NCBI GenBank assembly: GCA_036389135.1
Contig: DASVQP010000018.1
Span: 24,286 to 88,285 of the forward strand
Origin: Longimicrobium sp.
Lineage (GTDB): Bacteria; Gemmatimonadota; Gemmatimonadetes; Longimicrobiales; Longimicrobiaceae
Direction of reading: 5' to 3'
Length of the DNA: 64,000 nucleotides
The notes under the pieces were generated by a model that made no database searches, was not told the origin of the DNA, and was given only the letters and a program-made list of their open reading frames with translations. The position numbers and the translations under genes were made by a program. Positions 24,447-35,955 of the stretch are shown here, in pieces. Numbering within the stretch: position 1 is the stretch's first letter; every line of letters begins with the position of its first letter.

Positions 24447-25175
24447 TCATGCGCGCGCCCCGGCGAAGCAGGATCGACAGAGCGGACGGCTCAAACTCGT
24501 GCGCGCTTCCTTCCCGCAGTCGTGGCAATATTTCTCGGTGAATTCGGTGTTCTTGTACTCCGCCCACTTACTAAAGCATCTGCGGCAGAGCGGAACTTCG
24601 GGGTTGAGGCGGATCTCATCCGCACATCGGATACAACTGCCCTTACCATTTGGCGAAGCACCTTTGCGCGAATGCGCCGAGGCAGGTGCAACTTTGGAGG
24701 CAGACGCGGGCCTCGCGGGCGGAGCGGAGACGGGTAAAGCGACTCGCGGCGCGGCATACACCTGCTTTGCCTCGCTAAGCATGTTGCTCACCTCTGCGAC
24801 AGCTTTGCCGTAGATCGGCTCATCCGCCGTGAAAGAAACGCCCATCTCCCAGTTCTTCTCGGAAGCCTCGTACAGGTTTAGAGACGTGATGACTAGGCGG
24901 TTCTCATTCAGATAGCACTTTGCGTGCAGATGTTCGAGAGTGAAGAAGGACAGGTTCGGGATCGCAAGGAGTTTCTCGATTTCTGCCGGCGTCGCGGCCC
25001 CCTCCCTGGCGAGAAACGTGATCTCGACATTCTGCCGCACGGCACCGCGAAGCCGGTTCATGAAGGTGTCGGAAACCTTGAAATACGCGGACACGAGGAT
25101 GAGGCGGCTACGGGCCTCGGTGATTACCTCTTCAATCTCAGCAATGGCCCGCTTCGCCGTTAGAAATTCAGGCAC
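24447..25175 (-). CDS. Phospholipase D-like protein with C-terminal zinc ribbons
   Basis: A 242-residue protein (from the GTG at 25175; the frame is open to 25223). The N-terminal half is a single PLD-like domain. Its HKD motif reads H84-x-K86-x4-E91 followed by ITSLNL, so the usual Asp is Glu. A linker rich in Pro/Ala/Ser follows, and then two CxxC-type zinc ribbons (CIRCADEIRLNPEVPLCRRC and CHDCGKEARTSLSRPLCRSC). One HKD per chain implies a dimer. PLD-like enzymes may hydrolyse phospholipids or nucleic acids; the ribbons favour nucleic acid. The gene looks less GC-rich than its neighbours, suggesting acquisition. A TATAAA lies just upstream of the GTG. Confidence 0.72.
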   Translation of the reverse strand: MPEFLTAKRAIAEIEEVITEARSRLILVSAYFKVSDTFMNRLRGAVRQNVEITFLAREGAATPAEIEKLLAIPNLSFFTLEHLHAKCYLNENRLVITSLNLYEASEKNWEMGVSFTADEPIYGKAVAEVSNMLSEAKQVYAAPRVALPVSAPPARPASASKVAPASAHSRKGASPNGKGSCIRCADEIRLNPEVPLCRRCFSKWAEYKNTEFTEKYCHDCGKEARTSLSRPLCRSCFAGARA

Positions 25176-25223
25176 GATGGGAGCTTTATAGGTGGGATTT
25201 AGAGAACCCGACGAGAGGAGCAC

Positions 25224-25731
25224 CTCCCTGGCGGGTTAAAAGGTCGATGAACGTATCGCCACCTCCAGGGTGGCCGCCAGGAAATGGCTGAGTTCCGAGG
25301 GCGTCCATGGGCGACAGGACGTGGGGCCGGCGCGAAGTCCTGGCACGTCGCCTCTGCGGGACGTTGGCGCCGCTAAACTCGACGGCCATGCGCTGGGTAC
25401 GGAACATGGGATCGGCCGCACCTCACGGGTAGAGCCCGTTCTCTTCGCTACGCGCCAAACGACGGTGCAACGAAGATGACGGAGAGGCGCGTCACTCAGG
25501 ATGACAAAAAACGGGGGACTGCTGCGCACCCCGCCGCAGCGAGACGGCTTCAGCCGTCTTCCCGTGGTTCCAGCCGGGGGCTTCAGCCCCCGGTTCGGGC
25601 GCCGGATGCATCCCGGTGTTCCGCGGCGGCCTATAACGGCGTCCCGCACCGCCCCCGCCCATCGGAGCCTGCGAAGGCAGGCTTCCCGCCGTTGTTGCAG
25701 CGGTTTCAACTGCCGGTAGCGGCCTCAGCCC
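25224..25731. repeat. Repeat-only gap between the PLD-like gene and uvrA
   Basis: No gene is seen. The gap holds a partial copy of the MITE-like element (GTCACTCAGGATGACAAA at 25490-25507), a two-hairpin element at 25541-25593 (GACGGCTTCAGCCGTC and CCGGGGGCTTCAGCCCCCGG), and a diverged REP at 25665-25714 (GCCTGC-GAA-GGCAGGC). The left 250 bases look unique and less GC-rich. Confidence 0.7.
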
Positions 25732-28635
<2,904 letters not shown>

Positions 28636-28641
28636 CCCGAA

Positions 28642-28670
28642 AATTTACCGCACCCCGGCGCTACTTTCAA
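28642..28670 (-). promoter_or_regulatory. Sigma-70 promoter of uvrA, predicted leaderless
   Basis: On the minus strand: TTGAAA (28665-28670), a 17-base spacer, TAAATT (28642-28647). The predicted transcript start falls near 28635, the first base of the uvrA ATG. No LexA-like palindrome was seen. Confidence 0.6.
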
Positions 28671-28824
28671 CACCCGCGCGCGACGCGCCGGGGCACCCCG
28701 CCAATACGCCGGTCTTGCGCGCCGGGCGACACTCATTTAGCGTCGCGTTAACCGGCGGTTGGGTTCGGGCACGCGCCCCGGCGGACGCCGCCATTTTTCA
28801 TTCCTCACAGCGAGAGGAGGCGCA

Positions 28825-29340
28825 ATGTGCAGGTCGGCTCTGCGGCGTGTGGTGGGGACCGCGCTGGCTGGCGTGCTGGCGCTGGGGTGCCGGGACGGGA
28901 ACCCGGCCGCGGTGGCGGAGGTGGCCAGCGGTCGCTTCCGCGCGGAAGCGACCGGCGCGGTGAGGGGGACGCTGGAAGGAGACGCGGAGCTCCTCCTGCC
29001 GCTCGGCGAGAGCATGGAGGTAGAGCTCCGGGATGCGGGAACGCAGCGGATGATCGTTTTCGCCGGCGGGGGCTTCCAGACGATAACGAGCTTCCAGCCG
29101 TTCCGCTTCCGGAGGGGCGAGCATGCGCTGGGGCTCCTCACGGACGTGTTCACGATGTTCTCGGATGACCCTGACAGCCAGGCGCGGCCCTATTTCGCTC
29201 TTCGCGGAACGCTGCGCGTGACCGAAGCCACCGACCGGCGCGTGGCGGGCACCTTCTGGTGGGAAGGGAGCGCGGACCCGCGCGATCCCTCCACCCGCAT
29301 CCGGCTGGAGGGCGCGTTCGACGCCCTCCGTGCCCCGTAG
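28825..29340 (+). CDS. Hypothetical secreted/lipoprotein, about 171 aa
   Basis: A 171-residue protein with a signal [22 protein letters not shown] (lipobox-like, Cys22). The mature part is beta-rich ([52 protein letters not shown]) and looks like a single beta-sandwich or calycin-like domain; no family was recognised. A good ribosome site (AGGAGG at 28814-28819) decides the start at 28825 over the longer frame. It is divergent from uvrA and convergent with another lipoprotein gene, with a 90-bp element between. Confidence 0.7.
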   Translation: MCRSALRRVVGTALAGVLALGCRDGNPAAVAEVASGRFRAEATGAVRGTLEGDAELLLPLGESMEVELRDAGTQRMIVFAGGGFQTITSFQPFRFRRGEHALGLLTDVFTMFSDDPDSQARPYFALRGTLRVTEATDRRVAGTFWWEGSADPRDPSTRIRLEGAFDALRAP

Positions 29341-29467
29341 CACGGATCCGGTCAGCTCAGGAAAATGGTGCGGGGGCGGGATCCCAGCGCTCAGATCCCG
29401 CCCCCCTCCTCTCCGTGTATCTCACGCAGAGGCGCAGAGACGCGGGATAGAACTGCAACTGCATGGC

Positions 29468-29551
29468 TCACACAGAGACACAGAGGCCACGGAGAGAACC
29501 GCAAAAGGTTTTCTCTGTGACCTTTCAGTTCCTTCTGTGGCCTCTGTGTGA
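29468..29551. repeat. 90-bp inverted-repeat element, copy 4
   Basis: Arms TCACACAGAGACACAGAGG and CCTCTGTGTGA, internal GGTTTTCTCTGTGACCTT. A degenerate half copy (CTCACGCAGAGGCGCAGAG) lies at 29421-29439. It is located between the convergent genes at 28825 and 29610. Confidence 0.8.
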
Positions 29552-29589
29552 GGCTTTTCTCCGTTGTTCGGTGGAGCGGCTTCGGGCAC

Positions 29590-29613
29590 GGGCGCGATGA
29601 ATCGCGCCCCTAC
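29590..29613. repeat. GTAGGGGC palindrome forming a stop codon
   Basis: GGGCGCGATG, then AATCGCGCCCCTAC. On the minus strand it opens with GTAGGGGCGCGAT, and its TAG is the stop codon of the lipoprotein gene ending at 29610. Confidence 0.7.
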
Positions 29614-30347
29614 TGGCGCTTGTACATGGTGCCGGCGAAGTACATGCGGTCCGGGTACACCGGGGTTTCCTTGTCGTCGTACGGGAAGGCGATGGCGCGC
29701 TGCGCATTCCCGTCCGCTCCGGTCAGCACGAGCGAGTAGCCGTCGATCTGCCACTTGCCGTCGGAGCCGCCCTGGGCCCCCGCGTCGACCACGGACTCGC
29801 TGGTGGTGCTCTGGATGGACGCGACGCCCACGCGCCGAAAGGTTCCGTCGGGGCGCAACTCGATGGTGTTGGAGGCGGAGGCGCCGTTGCCGGCGCCGGT
29901 GCTGAACGACTCCCCGCCCTCGTAGGTGCCCGCGAGCGACTTGCCTTCCTCGAAGGGCTTGACCGCGGTGAAGATGCCGCCATCCCAGTTGAACGCGCCG
30001 CCATCCGGCGCGAAGCTGCCCTCGGTCACCTTGTTGTCGGCCCAGGTCACCTTGAGCTTGCCATCCGCCACCTCGTACGTCCCCTGATTGCCCTTGTGCG
30101 CCTGCAGCTCCGCGGCCGAGAAGCCGGAGGCGAGGTTGTGGTAGACCCGGCCGTCGGGCGCGAAGTACCACACGGCTTTCTCCAGCGAGTTGGTGTAGCT
30201 CCAGAAACGCGTCATGAAGAAGAGCCCCACCGGCTTGCCACCCACGATCTCGGCGGCCGGCGGACCATCCGCACCGCCGCCGGCGGACGCGCCGCCGCAT
30301 GCCGCGAGGGCAAGGATCATCAACAGCGGGGAAAGTCGATGGCGCAT
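29610..30347 (-). CDS. Hypothetical lipoprotein, about 245 aa
   Basis: A 245-residue lipoprotein with signal MRHRLSPLLMILALAAC, followed by a Gly/Ala spacer (GGASAGGGADGP). The mature part has repeated Gly-rich beta strands: YFAPDGRVYHNL, TYEVADGKLKVTWADN, GSFAPDGGAFNWDG, IELRPDGTFRRVGV and ADGNAQRAIAFPYDD. They resemble the lipocalin-like extracytoplasmic sheets of other small hypothetical lipoproteins, but no family is certain. The start ATG at 30347 is chosen for the signal; upstream residues are non-coding repeats. The TAG stop belongs to a palindromic repeat. Confidence 0.72.
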   Translation of the reverse strand: MRHRLSPLLMILALAACGGASAGGGADGPPAAEIVGGKPVGLFFMTRFWSYTNSLEKAVWYFAPDGRVYHNLASGFSAAELQAHKGNQGTYEVADGKLKVTWADNKVTEGSFAPDGGAFNWDGGIFTAVKPFEEGKSLAGTYEGGESFSTGAGNGASASNTIELRPDGTFRRVGVASIQSTTSESVVDAGAQGGSDGKWQIDGYSLVLTGADGNAQRAIAFPYDDKETPVYPDRMYFAGTMYKRQ

Positions 30348-30667
30348 GTGGGGCCTTTGGGCAGAGGGTGGAGCGGCGGCGCGGGGACGCCGGAGGGTGC
30401 CAGCAACCGCGTAATAGTGCGCGCGGGAGGGCGATTCTCCTAGCGTGGTGAAAAGCGACGGATGGCGTGCGGTTCTCGGAGCCGACGCGCACGGTTGGCG
30501 TGGCGGGGCGGGTGCCGTCGGGCCGCGGCACAGCACGATCATTGGGTCCGGCGCGGACGCCAGACACGGGCGCGATGAATCGCGCCCCTACCAGATGTGT
30601 GCGCACTGGCGCGGAGTTCTCCCCCTCCCCGGCCCTGCGCCCCCGCAGGCGGGCGAGGGGGCGCCCG
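30348..30667. repeat. Repeat-filled gap upstream of the lipoprotein gene
   Basis: Contains a GTAGGGGC palindrome at 30568-30591 (GGGCGCGATG...CGCGCCCCTAC) and a C/G-rich hairpin module at about 30629-30665 touching the gspK end. The first 200 bases (30348-30560) look unique and non-coding; they should hold the lipoprotein promoter, but no clear boxes were seen. Confidence 0.6.
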
Positions 30668-31582
30668 TCAGCGCTCAGTCACCGCGACGATCGCCGCCCG
30701 CTTCCGGCCCGCCAGCACGGCGACGGCGCGGAGGCGGGCGCGCAGGGGAGATCCGTCCGGGGCGGCGATCACCTCCACCTCGGCGGCGCGGGGGAGGAAC
30801 GCCGCGCGCTCGCGCAGCTCGGTGAGCCGCTCCTGCGCCGCGAACCGCGACGCGGGCGGAAGGGCGCCCAGCAGCTCGAAGGACGAGAGCATCGGCCCCG
30901 CCTTCCTCCGCGCCACCAGCGCGAGGGCGGCCCGCGCGTCGATCCCCGGCAGGGTGCGCAGGACGGCGGCGGGGGCGGTGTTGACGTTGATCATCCCGTC
31001 GCCCGCCACGCTCAGCAGCGGCGCCACCCGCGCGTACTCGGCGTGGGTGATGCCCGGCACCCGGCGCAGATCCGCCAGCGTCGCGAAGGCGCCGGGGATG
31101 GGGCGCAGGCGCCGGCCCGACGAGTCCGGCGCCAGGGCGGGAGGGGCGTGCGCGGCGCGCCAGCGCGCGACCTGCGCCGCCAGGGCACCCGCGCGGCCGG
31201 GCTCCACCCCCGCGGCGGCGAAGAGGGTGAGGAGGTCCGCCTCGGGGGCGAGGTTGAGCTGCACGCGGGCGCGGGCGTCGTGCGCGGTGGCGCGGACGGC
31301 GACGCCCTCCAGGCGGTACTCCACGGCTGGGATCAGGAGGGGGTCCGTGGCCGCGAAGGCGCCCGCGGCGGAGGGCTTCGCCAGCTGCTCGCGGAGGCGC
31401 TCGGCGAGCACGGCCAGGCCGCCGCGGGCGGCCCAGCGCGCGCGGGCGGCGGCGCGGGCGTTGGCCACGGCGCGCTGGTCGGCGCGCACGGTGCCGTGGA
31501 GCTCAACCGCCAGCGCAGACGCCAGAACCAGCACCCACAGCACCGCAATCAGCGCGAATCCCTGGCGTCCGCGAGGCGTCAT
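30668..31582 (-). CDS. gspK: Type II secretion system minor pseudopilin GspK
   Basis: A 304-residue inner-membrane pseudopilin at the tip of the T2SS pseudopilus. The prepilin site is G-FALIAVLWVLVLAS near residues 8-22; as is usual for GspK, Glu5 is replaced (Ala here). Hydrophobic helix, then a globular SAM-like domain with MINVNTAPAAVLRTLPGI, the typical helix-hairpin segment. It is the last gene of the cluster. Its start overlaps the gspJ end by 80 bases in a different frame. No separate promoter was seen. Confidence 0.85.
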   Translation of the reverse strand: MTPRGRQGFALIAVLWVLVLASALAVELHGTVRADQRAVANARAAARARWAARGGLAVLAERLREQLAKPSAAGAFAATDPLLIPAVEYRLEGVAVRATAHDARARVQLNLAPEADLLTLFAAAGVEPGRAGALAAQVARWRAAHAPPALAPDSSGRRLRPIPGAFATLADLRRVPGITHAEYARVAPLLSVAGDGMINVNTAPAAVLRTLPGIDARAALALVARRKAGPMLSSFELLGALPPASRFAAQERLTELRERAAFLPRAAEVEVIAAPDGSPLRARLRAVAVLAGRKRAAIVAVTER

Positions 31583-32222
31583 CCCTTCCCTCCTGGTTCG
31601 AATCCGAGTGGAGCGCCGCCTTCACCGGCAGCCGTAGCGGCCCGGGGAGCCCGTCGCCGCGCGGGTCGGCCGCGCGCTCCGGGGGCGGCAGCAGGCGCAG
31701 CTCCACGGCGTCGGGGAGCTCCGTCGCCGCCGACCACCAGTCCACCCAGCGGTCCACCCCCTTGACCCGCGTCCGGTAGCGCACGTCCATCCCCGCAGCG
31801 CCCGGAGCGACCTCCAGCGTGTCCGTCGGGCCGCCCTCGATCATCCCGATCTCCGCCAGCAGCCCGTGGCGCGGCGCGGCAAAGCGGCGCTCTACCCAGA
31901 GCCGGATGCGGCGCGGGCCAGGGTGCAGCGTCCCGCCGTCGCCCACCACGAACGACAGCTCGTCCGCCGGGAGCGGGCCGTCGCGCCGGTCGATGCCGCG
32001 AAAGGGTCCGCCCTGGTCCAGCGTGGCGGCCCCGGCGAGCCACGTCGTGAGCGCCTCCCGCGCGGCGACGGCGGGAAGCACGCGCTCCCTTTCGCGCACC
32101 ACCCGGTCGCGCGATGCCGACACGGAGAGCAGGATCCCGTACGCCCCCGCCGTCACCGCCCCGGCGACGACGAGCGCGACCACCACCTCCAGCAGGGTGA
32201 AGCCGCCGCGCCGCGCCGTCAC
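31503..32222 (-). CDS. gspJ: Type II secretion system minor pseudopilin GspJ
   Basis: A 239-residue pseudopilin starting GTG at 32222, overlapping the gspI stop as GTGA. The prepilin peptidase site is RRGG-FTLLEVVVALVVAG with Glu5 intact. The body carries WLAGAATLDQGGPF and RIRLWVERRFAAPRHG, consistent with GspJ order and size. The C-terminal 30 residues overlap gspK in another frame and may be unimportant; an 80-base overlap is unusually long and could reflect a mutated stop codon. Confidence 0.78.
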   Translation of the reverse strand: MTARRGGFTLLEVVVALVVAGAVTAGAYGILLSVSASRDRVVRERERVLPAVAAREALTTWLAGAATLDQGGPFRGIDRRDGPLPADELSFVVGDGGTLHPGPRRIRLWVERRFAAPRHGLLAEIGMIEGGPTDTLEVAPGAAGMDVRYRTRVKGVDRWVDWWSAATELPDAVELRLLPPPERAADPRGDGLPGPLRLPVKAALHSDSNQEGRDDASRTPGIRADCGAVGAGSGVCAGG

Positions 32223-32608
32223 GGCTTCACCTCGGGGAGCATCTCCGGCCGGTGGAAAAAGGTCTCCAGCGAGTATCCCCCGCCCTCCCACTCCACCCGC
32301 ACCGCCGCCTGCACCAGCGCGGGCGACCCGGCGGCGGGCCTCAGCAGGGCGCTCCACCGGTAGCGGGCAAAGGGCGGCGCGAATGTGCCCCTGCGGGTGG
32401 TGAAGTAGAAGCTCAGCGAGTCGGCCGGGAGCAGCGACAGCTCCTCCATGCGCGACTCGGCGAGGGGCACCGCGTTCAGCGTGGCGGCGAGGTCGCCTTC
32501 GGAGCGCACCCCCGCCGTCACGGACTGGAGGAGCGGGACGAGCGCCACGCCCAGCAGGAGGAGCGCGATCGCCGCCTCCACCAGGGTGAAGCCGCGGTTA
32601 CCTCGCAT
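32219..32608 (-). CDS. gspI: Type II secretion system minor pseudopilin GspI
   Basis: A 129-residue pseudopilin with cleavage site MRGNRG-FTLVEAAIALLLLGVALVP, Glu5 present and a short globular part (LSFYFTTRRGTFAPPFARYRW). GspI-sized and placed between H and J as in most T2SS operons. The start ATG at 32608 lies inside the 3' end of gspH (11-base overlap). Assignment between I and other minor pilins rests on position and length. Confidence 0.75.
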   Translation of the reverse strand: MRGNRGFTLVEAAIALLLLGVALVPLLQSVTAGVRSEGDLAATLNAVPLAESRMEELSLLPADSLSFYFTTRRGTFAPPFARYRWSALLRPAAGSPALVQAAVRVEWEGGGYSLETFFHRPEMLPEVKP

Positions 32609-33074
32609 GGCGCCGCCCCGTGCCCGTCCACGGATCGACCGAGAGCACCAGCCGATCGCTGCCGTGCTCGATGGTGACGCGGTCGGCCCGCGCCCGGCCC
32701 AGCGCGTCGAAGCGCACCATCGTCTCCCGCCCGTTGCCGCCCGACAGCCGCGCGCCCTCGGCGAGCGGCAGGACGCCGGCGCGCAGGGTGTCGGGCGCCC
32801 GCTCGTCCTCGGGCGCGGTGATCGCGAACCAGGCCCCCGTCTTCGCATCCAGCACCACGTCCACCGGGACTCCGCGGCGGGCGGCATCGCCCCGCGCCTC
32901 GCGCCAGGCGCGCATCAGCGCTTCGGCGGCGGCGCCGGTGCCGCGCTGGTTCGCCGGCCGGAACGCGGGAACCGTCGCCGCGAGCGCGATCCCCACGATG
33001 GCGAGGGCGACCAGCAGCTCGATCAACGTCATCCCGGCGCGTCCGCCGCAACGGCTGGTTCCCTTCGCCGTCAC
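32598..33074 (-). CDS. gspH: Type II secretion system minor pseudopilin GspH
   Basis: A 158-residue pseudopilin. The GTG at 33074 overlaps the gspD stop (GTGA). The signal is GGRAG-MTLIELLVALAIVGIALAA, with Met at +1 rather than Phe and Glu5 intact, then a small beta domain (WFAITAPEDERAPDTLRAGV). Position directly after the secretin gene and the size suit GspH/FimT. The exact minor-pilin letter is inferred from order. Confidence 0.75.
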   Translation of the reverse strand: MTAKGTSRCGGRAGMTLIELLVALAIVGIALAATVPAFRPANQRGTGAAAEALMRAWREARGDAARRGVPVDVVLDAKTGAWFAITAPEDERAPDTLRAGVLPLAEGARLSGGNGRETMVRFDALGRARADRVTIEHGSDRLVLSVDPWTGTGRRHAR

Positions 33075-34711
33075 GGTGGCTCGGGGCCCGGCGGCGTGGG
33101 CGCGGTTGCACGGGGAGGCGGCGGCGCCTGGGGGATGGGGGGTTCGGGCGAGCTCGGCGTCGGCCGGGGCGGAGCCGTCGGCGTGGCCGGGGCACGGCGG
33201 GCGGCCGCGGAATCGGCGGGCTCCCAGAGGAGCGGGATCGAGTCGCCGAGCGCACGATCCAGCCGCGGCGCGCGCTCGCGGACGCGCGCGGTGGCCTCTT
33301 CCACGTCCTCGTCGGTGCGCAGCACGTGCGGGATCAGGAAGAGGAAGAGCTCCGTGGTCGTGTTCCGCCGCTGCGTGGAGCGGAAGAGGTTGCCCAGGAT
33401 GGGGATGTCGCGCAGGAAGGGGATGCCGGTGTTGGCGGAGGTGCGCTGCTGGTCGATCAGCCCGCCGATCACCACCGTGTGGCCGTCCTTTACCAGGAGG
33501 CGCGTCTCGGCCTCGCGGGTGCTGATGATGGGCGCCCCGAACTGCGTCTCCGCGGTGGCCGTGTTGACCTCCTGGAGCACCGACATGGTGACGTAGCCGT
33601 CCGGGTTGATGGTGGGCCGGATGGTGAGCTGCGTTCCCACGTCGCGGTACTGCACCACCTGGTCGCGCACGGCGCCGTCGGTGGGAAGGGCGCGGGAGAT
33701 CTGGATGAAGGGCCGCTCGTCGCCCACCAGGATGCGCGCCTGCTCGTTGTTCTGCGCCAGGATCACGGGGCGCGAAAGGATCGTGACCTCGCCCGAAGCG
33801 GCCAGCGCGCGCAGCACCACCTCGGCGCGGACGGCGCCCAGCCGCAGGACGCGCAGCACCACGTCGCCCGCCGAGCCGCCAGAGAGCTCGCCGCCGATGG
33901 TGGCGCCGGTGCGCGGCTCCAGCTGCTCCGGCACGCGCACGTCGACCCCCAGCCCGAACTGCCGGTCGCGCCGCACCTCGGCGATCAGCACCTCGATCAG
34001 CACCTGCAGCGGCCGCGTGTCCAGCTCGTCGACCGCCGCGCGGATCGTCTCGTAGTCCTGTGCCGTGGCGCGGATCAGCAGCGCGTTGGTGCGCGGATCG
34101 GGGACGATCTGCACCCCGCCCTGGAGCTGCGCGGAGACGGAGCGGTCGGTGGGGCGCGCGCCCTCCTCGGTCGATCCGTAGCGCCCGGCGCGCAGCTCCT
34201 CGGAAAGGGAGCGCACCTCGCCCGGCGCGGTGCCGCCGCGGTCGCCGATCCCGAAGAGCGCGCCCACCGAGCGCGCGATGTCCTCGGCCGGGGCGTGGCG
34301 GAGGCGGTGGACCCAGATGCGCATCTCGCCGGGGGCGCCGCGCTGCACCCCGTTCTGCACCGGCTGCTGAGCCTGCCCCGCTCCCTCGGCCTGGACGATG
34401 CGCAGCAGCCCGCCGCCCTCGTCCACCAGGTTGAGCCCGTTGGCGCGCAGCAGGCTTTCCAGGTAGCTGCGCAGCATCGTGGGCGGCACCGGCGCGCCTG
34501 TGCGCAGCGTGACCGGACGCGAGGGGAGCTCGCCGAAGACGACGTTGAGCCCCGCCGCCTCGGCCAGTGCCGCCACGGCCAGGCGCATGTCGGTGCCCTG
34601 GAAGTCGATCTGCACCCCCTGCGCGGTGCGCTCCACCCCCGTGCCCTGCGCGGCCGCAACGCCCGGAACCGCGAGGAGGACGGCCGCCGCGGCCCACCCC
34701 AGGCGCCTCAC
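33071..34711 (-). CDS. gspD: Type II secretion secretin GspD
   Basis: A 546-residue outer-membrane secretin. GTG start at 34711 overlaps the gspC stop (GTGA). Signal peptide GWAAAAVLLAVPGVAAAQ; N0 domain VQIDFQGTDMRLAVAALAEAAGLN; one N1-type domain around VHRLRHAPAEDIARSVGALFG and NALLIRATAQDYETIRAAV; then the secretin barrel with VPF-like motif IPFLRDIPILGNLFRS and C-terminal SELF-like ETELFLFLIPHVL. It is shorter than the E. coli protein (about 650), with fewer N domains, and ends in a 40-residue Pro-rich tail that could bind peptidoglycan or a pilotin. No pilotin gene is visible. Confidence 0.92.
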   Translation of the reverse strand: MRRLGWAAAAVLLAVPGVAAAQGTGVERTAQGVQIDFQGTDMRLAVAALAEAAGLNVVFGELPSRPVTLRTGAPVPPTMLRSYLESLLRANGLNLVDEGGGLLRIVQAEGAGQAQQPVQNGVQRGAPGEMRIWVHRLRHAPAEDIARSVGALFGIGDRGGTAPGEVRSLSEELRAGRYGSTEEGARPTDRSVSAQLQGGVQIVPDPRTNALLIRATAQDYETIRAAVDELDTRPLQVLIEVLIAEVRRDRQFGLGVDVRVPEQLEPRTGATIGGELSGGSAGDVVLRVLRLGAVRAEVVLRALAASGEVTILSRPVILAQNNEQARILVGDERPFIQISRALPTDGAVRDQVVQYRDVGTQLTIRPTINPDGYVTMSVLQEVNTATAETQFGAPIISTREAETRLLVKDGHTVVIGGLIDQQRTSANTGIPFLRDIPILGNLFRSTQRRNTTTELFLFLIPHVLRTDEDVEEATARVRERAPRLDRALGDSIPLLWEPADSAAARRAPATPTAPPRPTPSSPEPPIPQAPPPPRATAPTPPGPEPP

Positions 34712-35241
34712 TGCGCCACTCCCTGCGGCGTGGCGGTGGTACGCAGCACTACGGTGGTGTCCGCGCCGGTGAGGGTGGCGGTGCCGGGGCCCACGCGCAC
34801 CAGCCGGTAGCCCGCCAGCGACTGGCCCACGCGCAGCACGCGCCCCTGCCCGTCCACGCCGGCCACCACCGCCAGCCCGCCCCCGGGGAGCACCACCGTC
34901 CCCAGCAGGCGGAACGACGCCGCCGGGGAGGGCCCCGCCGCCGGTTCCACGTACTCCGCCGCCGGGGCCTGGATGGGCGTGCCGACCGTCAGCCGGGGAG
35001 GCGAGCGCCGCCGGTCCGCGCGGAATGGGTCGCGCGACACCGCCGCCAGCACCGCGGCATCCGACCCGCCCCCGCGCTGCGCGATGCGCGGCATGGGCAC
35101 CGGCTTGGCCGCGCGCGCGGAGGTGGGGAGCGGCTCCAGCCTGCGCGCACCCGCCGCCTCGCTCACGCACAGCGCCGCCGAGGCGACCAGCAGCCCGAGC
35201 GCGGCGCGGTTTGCGGTGGTCCACCCTGCAAAGAGCCTCAT
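34708..35241 (-). CDS. gspC: Type II secretion system protein GspC-like
   Basis: A 177-residue inner-membrane protein: a short N-terminal membrane helix (RAALGLLVASAALCVSEAAG), a Pro/Ala-rich periplasmic linker and a C-terminal homology region (FRLLGTVVLPGGGLAVVAGVDGQGRVLRVGQSLAGYRLVRVGPGTATL) like the GspC HR/N domain that contacts the secretin. There is no PDZ domain. It precedes gspD with a GTGA overlap, the usual order. The start ATG at 35241 is supported by GGAGATGG; an in-frame ATG at 35280 lies inside the repeat element. Confidence 0.75.
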   Translation of the reverse strand: MRLFAGWTTANRAALGLLVASAALCVSEAAGARRLEPLPTSARAAKPVPMPRIAQRGGGSDAAVLAAVSRDPFRADRRRSPPRLTVGTPIQAPAAEYVEPAAGPSPAASFRLLGTVVLPGGGLAVVAGVDGQGRVLRVGQSLAGYRLVRVGPGTATLTGADTTVVLRTTATPQGVAQ

Positions 35242-35276
35242 TCCATCTCCACGGATTCGGTTAACGGCAAACAGCA

Positions 35277-35358
35277 TCACACAGAGAACACGGAGGGAAC
35301 TGCAAGGGACAGAGAACCCCTTTTCCGTTCTTTCAGGTAACTCTGTGGCTCTGTGTGA
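35277..35358. repeat. 90-bp inverted-repeat element, copy 5 (inside the T2SS operon)
   Basis: Arms TCACACAGAGAACACGGAGG and ACTCTGTGGCTCTGTGTGA, internal GGGACAGAGAACCCC. It lies between gspM and gspC on the transcribed strand. Confidence 0.8.
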
Positions 35359-35367
35359 GGCAGCAGT

Positions 35368-35955
35368 TCATAGCGCTGCTCCGGCGCTGTCGGCGGCGAG
35401 GGTGAAGCCGGTCGCGACGAAGCGGAAGGAGATCGATGCGGCGGACGTTTCGCGCGACATCGATTCCAGCCGAAGCTCGCGCACCTGCACCAGCTTGGGC
35501 CCCGTCTCCAGCAGCCGCAGGAAGGTGAGCACCTCCTGCAGATCCGCCTCGCCGCTCACCACCACGGGCAGCGCGGTCAGGCCGGCGCCGGCGTCGCGGG
35601 TGGTGGCGGGCTCCACCGAGCGGAGGGACGCGCCGCCCATCCCGGCCAGCCGCCGCAGGTAACCCGCGAGCGCCGCGGCCGCCGCGCCGTCGTCGCCGCC
35701 GCCGATCAGGCGGGGAGCCTCGCTCAACAGCCGCTCGGCGCCCGCGCGGAACTCCTCCGGATGGCGGCGCGCGGAGGCCACCAGCGCCAGCTCGCGCTCC
35801 AGCAGTGCGCGTTCCGTCGTCACACGCTCGCCCGTATCGGACACCGCATCCAGGTACGGACGCACACCGAACGCCCACGCCAGCCCCGGCACCAGGATCA
35901 TCGCGCCGATGACGACGGCGCGACGGTCGCGGGGGTTGAGGCGGGGCGCGTTCAC
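35368..35955 (-). CDS. gspM: Type II secretion system protein GspM-like
   Basis: A 195-residue protein with an N-terminal membrane helix (RAVVIGAMILVPGLAWAFG), a short coiled coil (VTTERALLERELALVASARRH) and a ferredoxin-like C-terminal domain (LQEVLTFLRLLETGPKLVQVRELRLE). This is the standard GspM/PilO-type arrangement; it dimerises with GspL. Sequence identity is low, as is normal for this subunit. The start codon overlaps the gspL stop (ATGA). Confidence 0.78.
   Translation of the reverse strand: MNAPRLNPRDRRAVVIGAMILVPGLAWAFGVRPYLDAVSDTGERVTTERALLERELALVASARRHPEEFRAGAERLLSEAPRLIGGGDDGAAAAALAGYLRRLAGMGGASLRSVEPATTRDAGAGLTALPVVVSGEADLQEVLTFLRLLETGPKLVQVRELRLESMSRETSAASISFRFVATGFTLAADSAGAAL

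Noticed and set aside
24420..25260. Defence island around the PLD-like gene
   Set aside because: Apart from composition and the PLD/zinc-ribbon fusion, no second defence gene is visible on either side.
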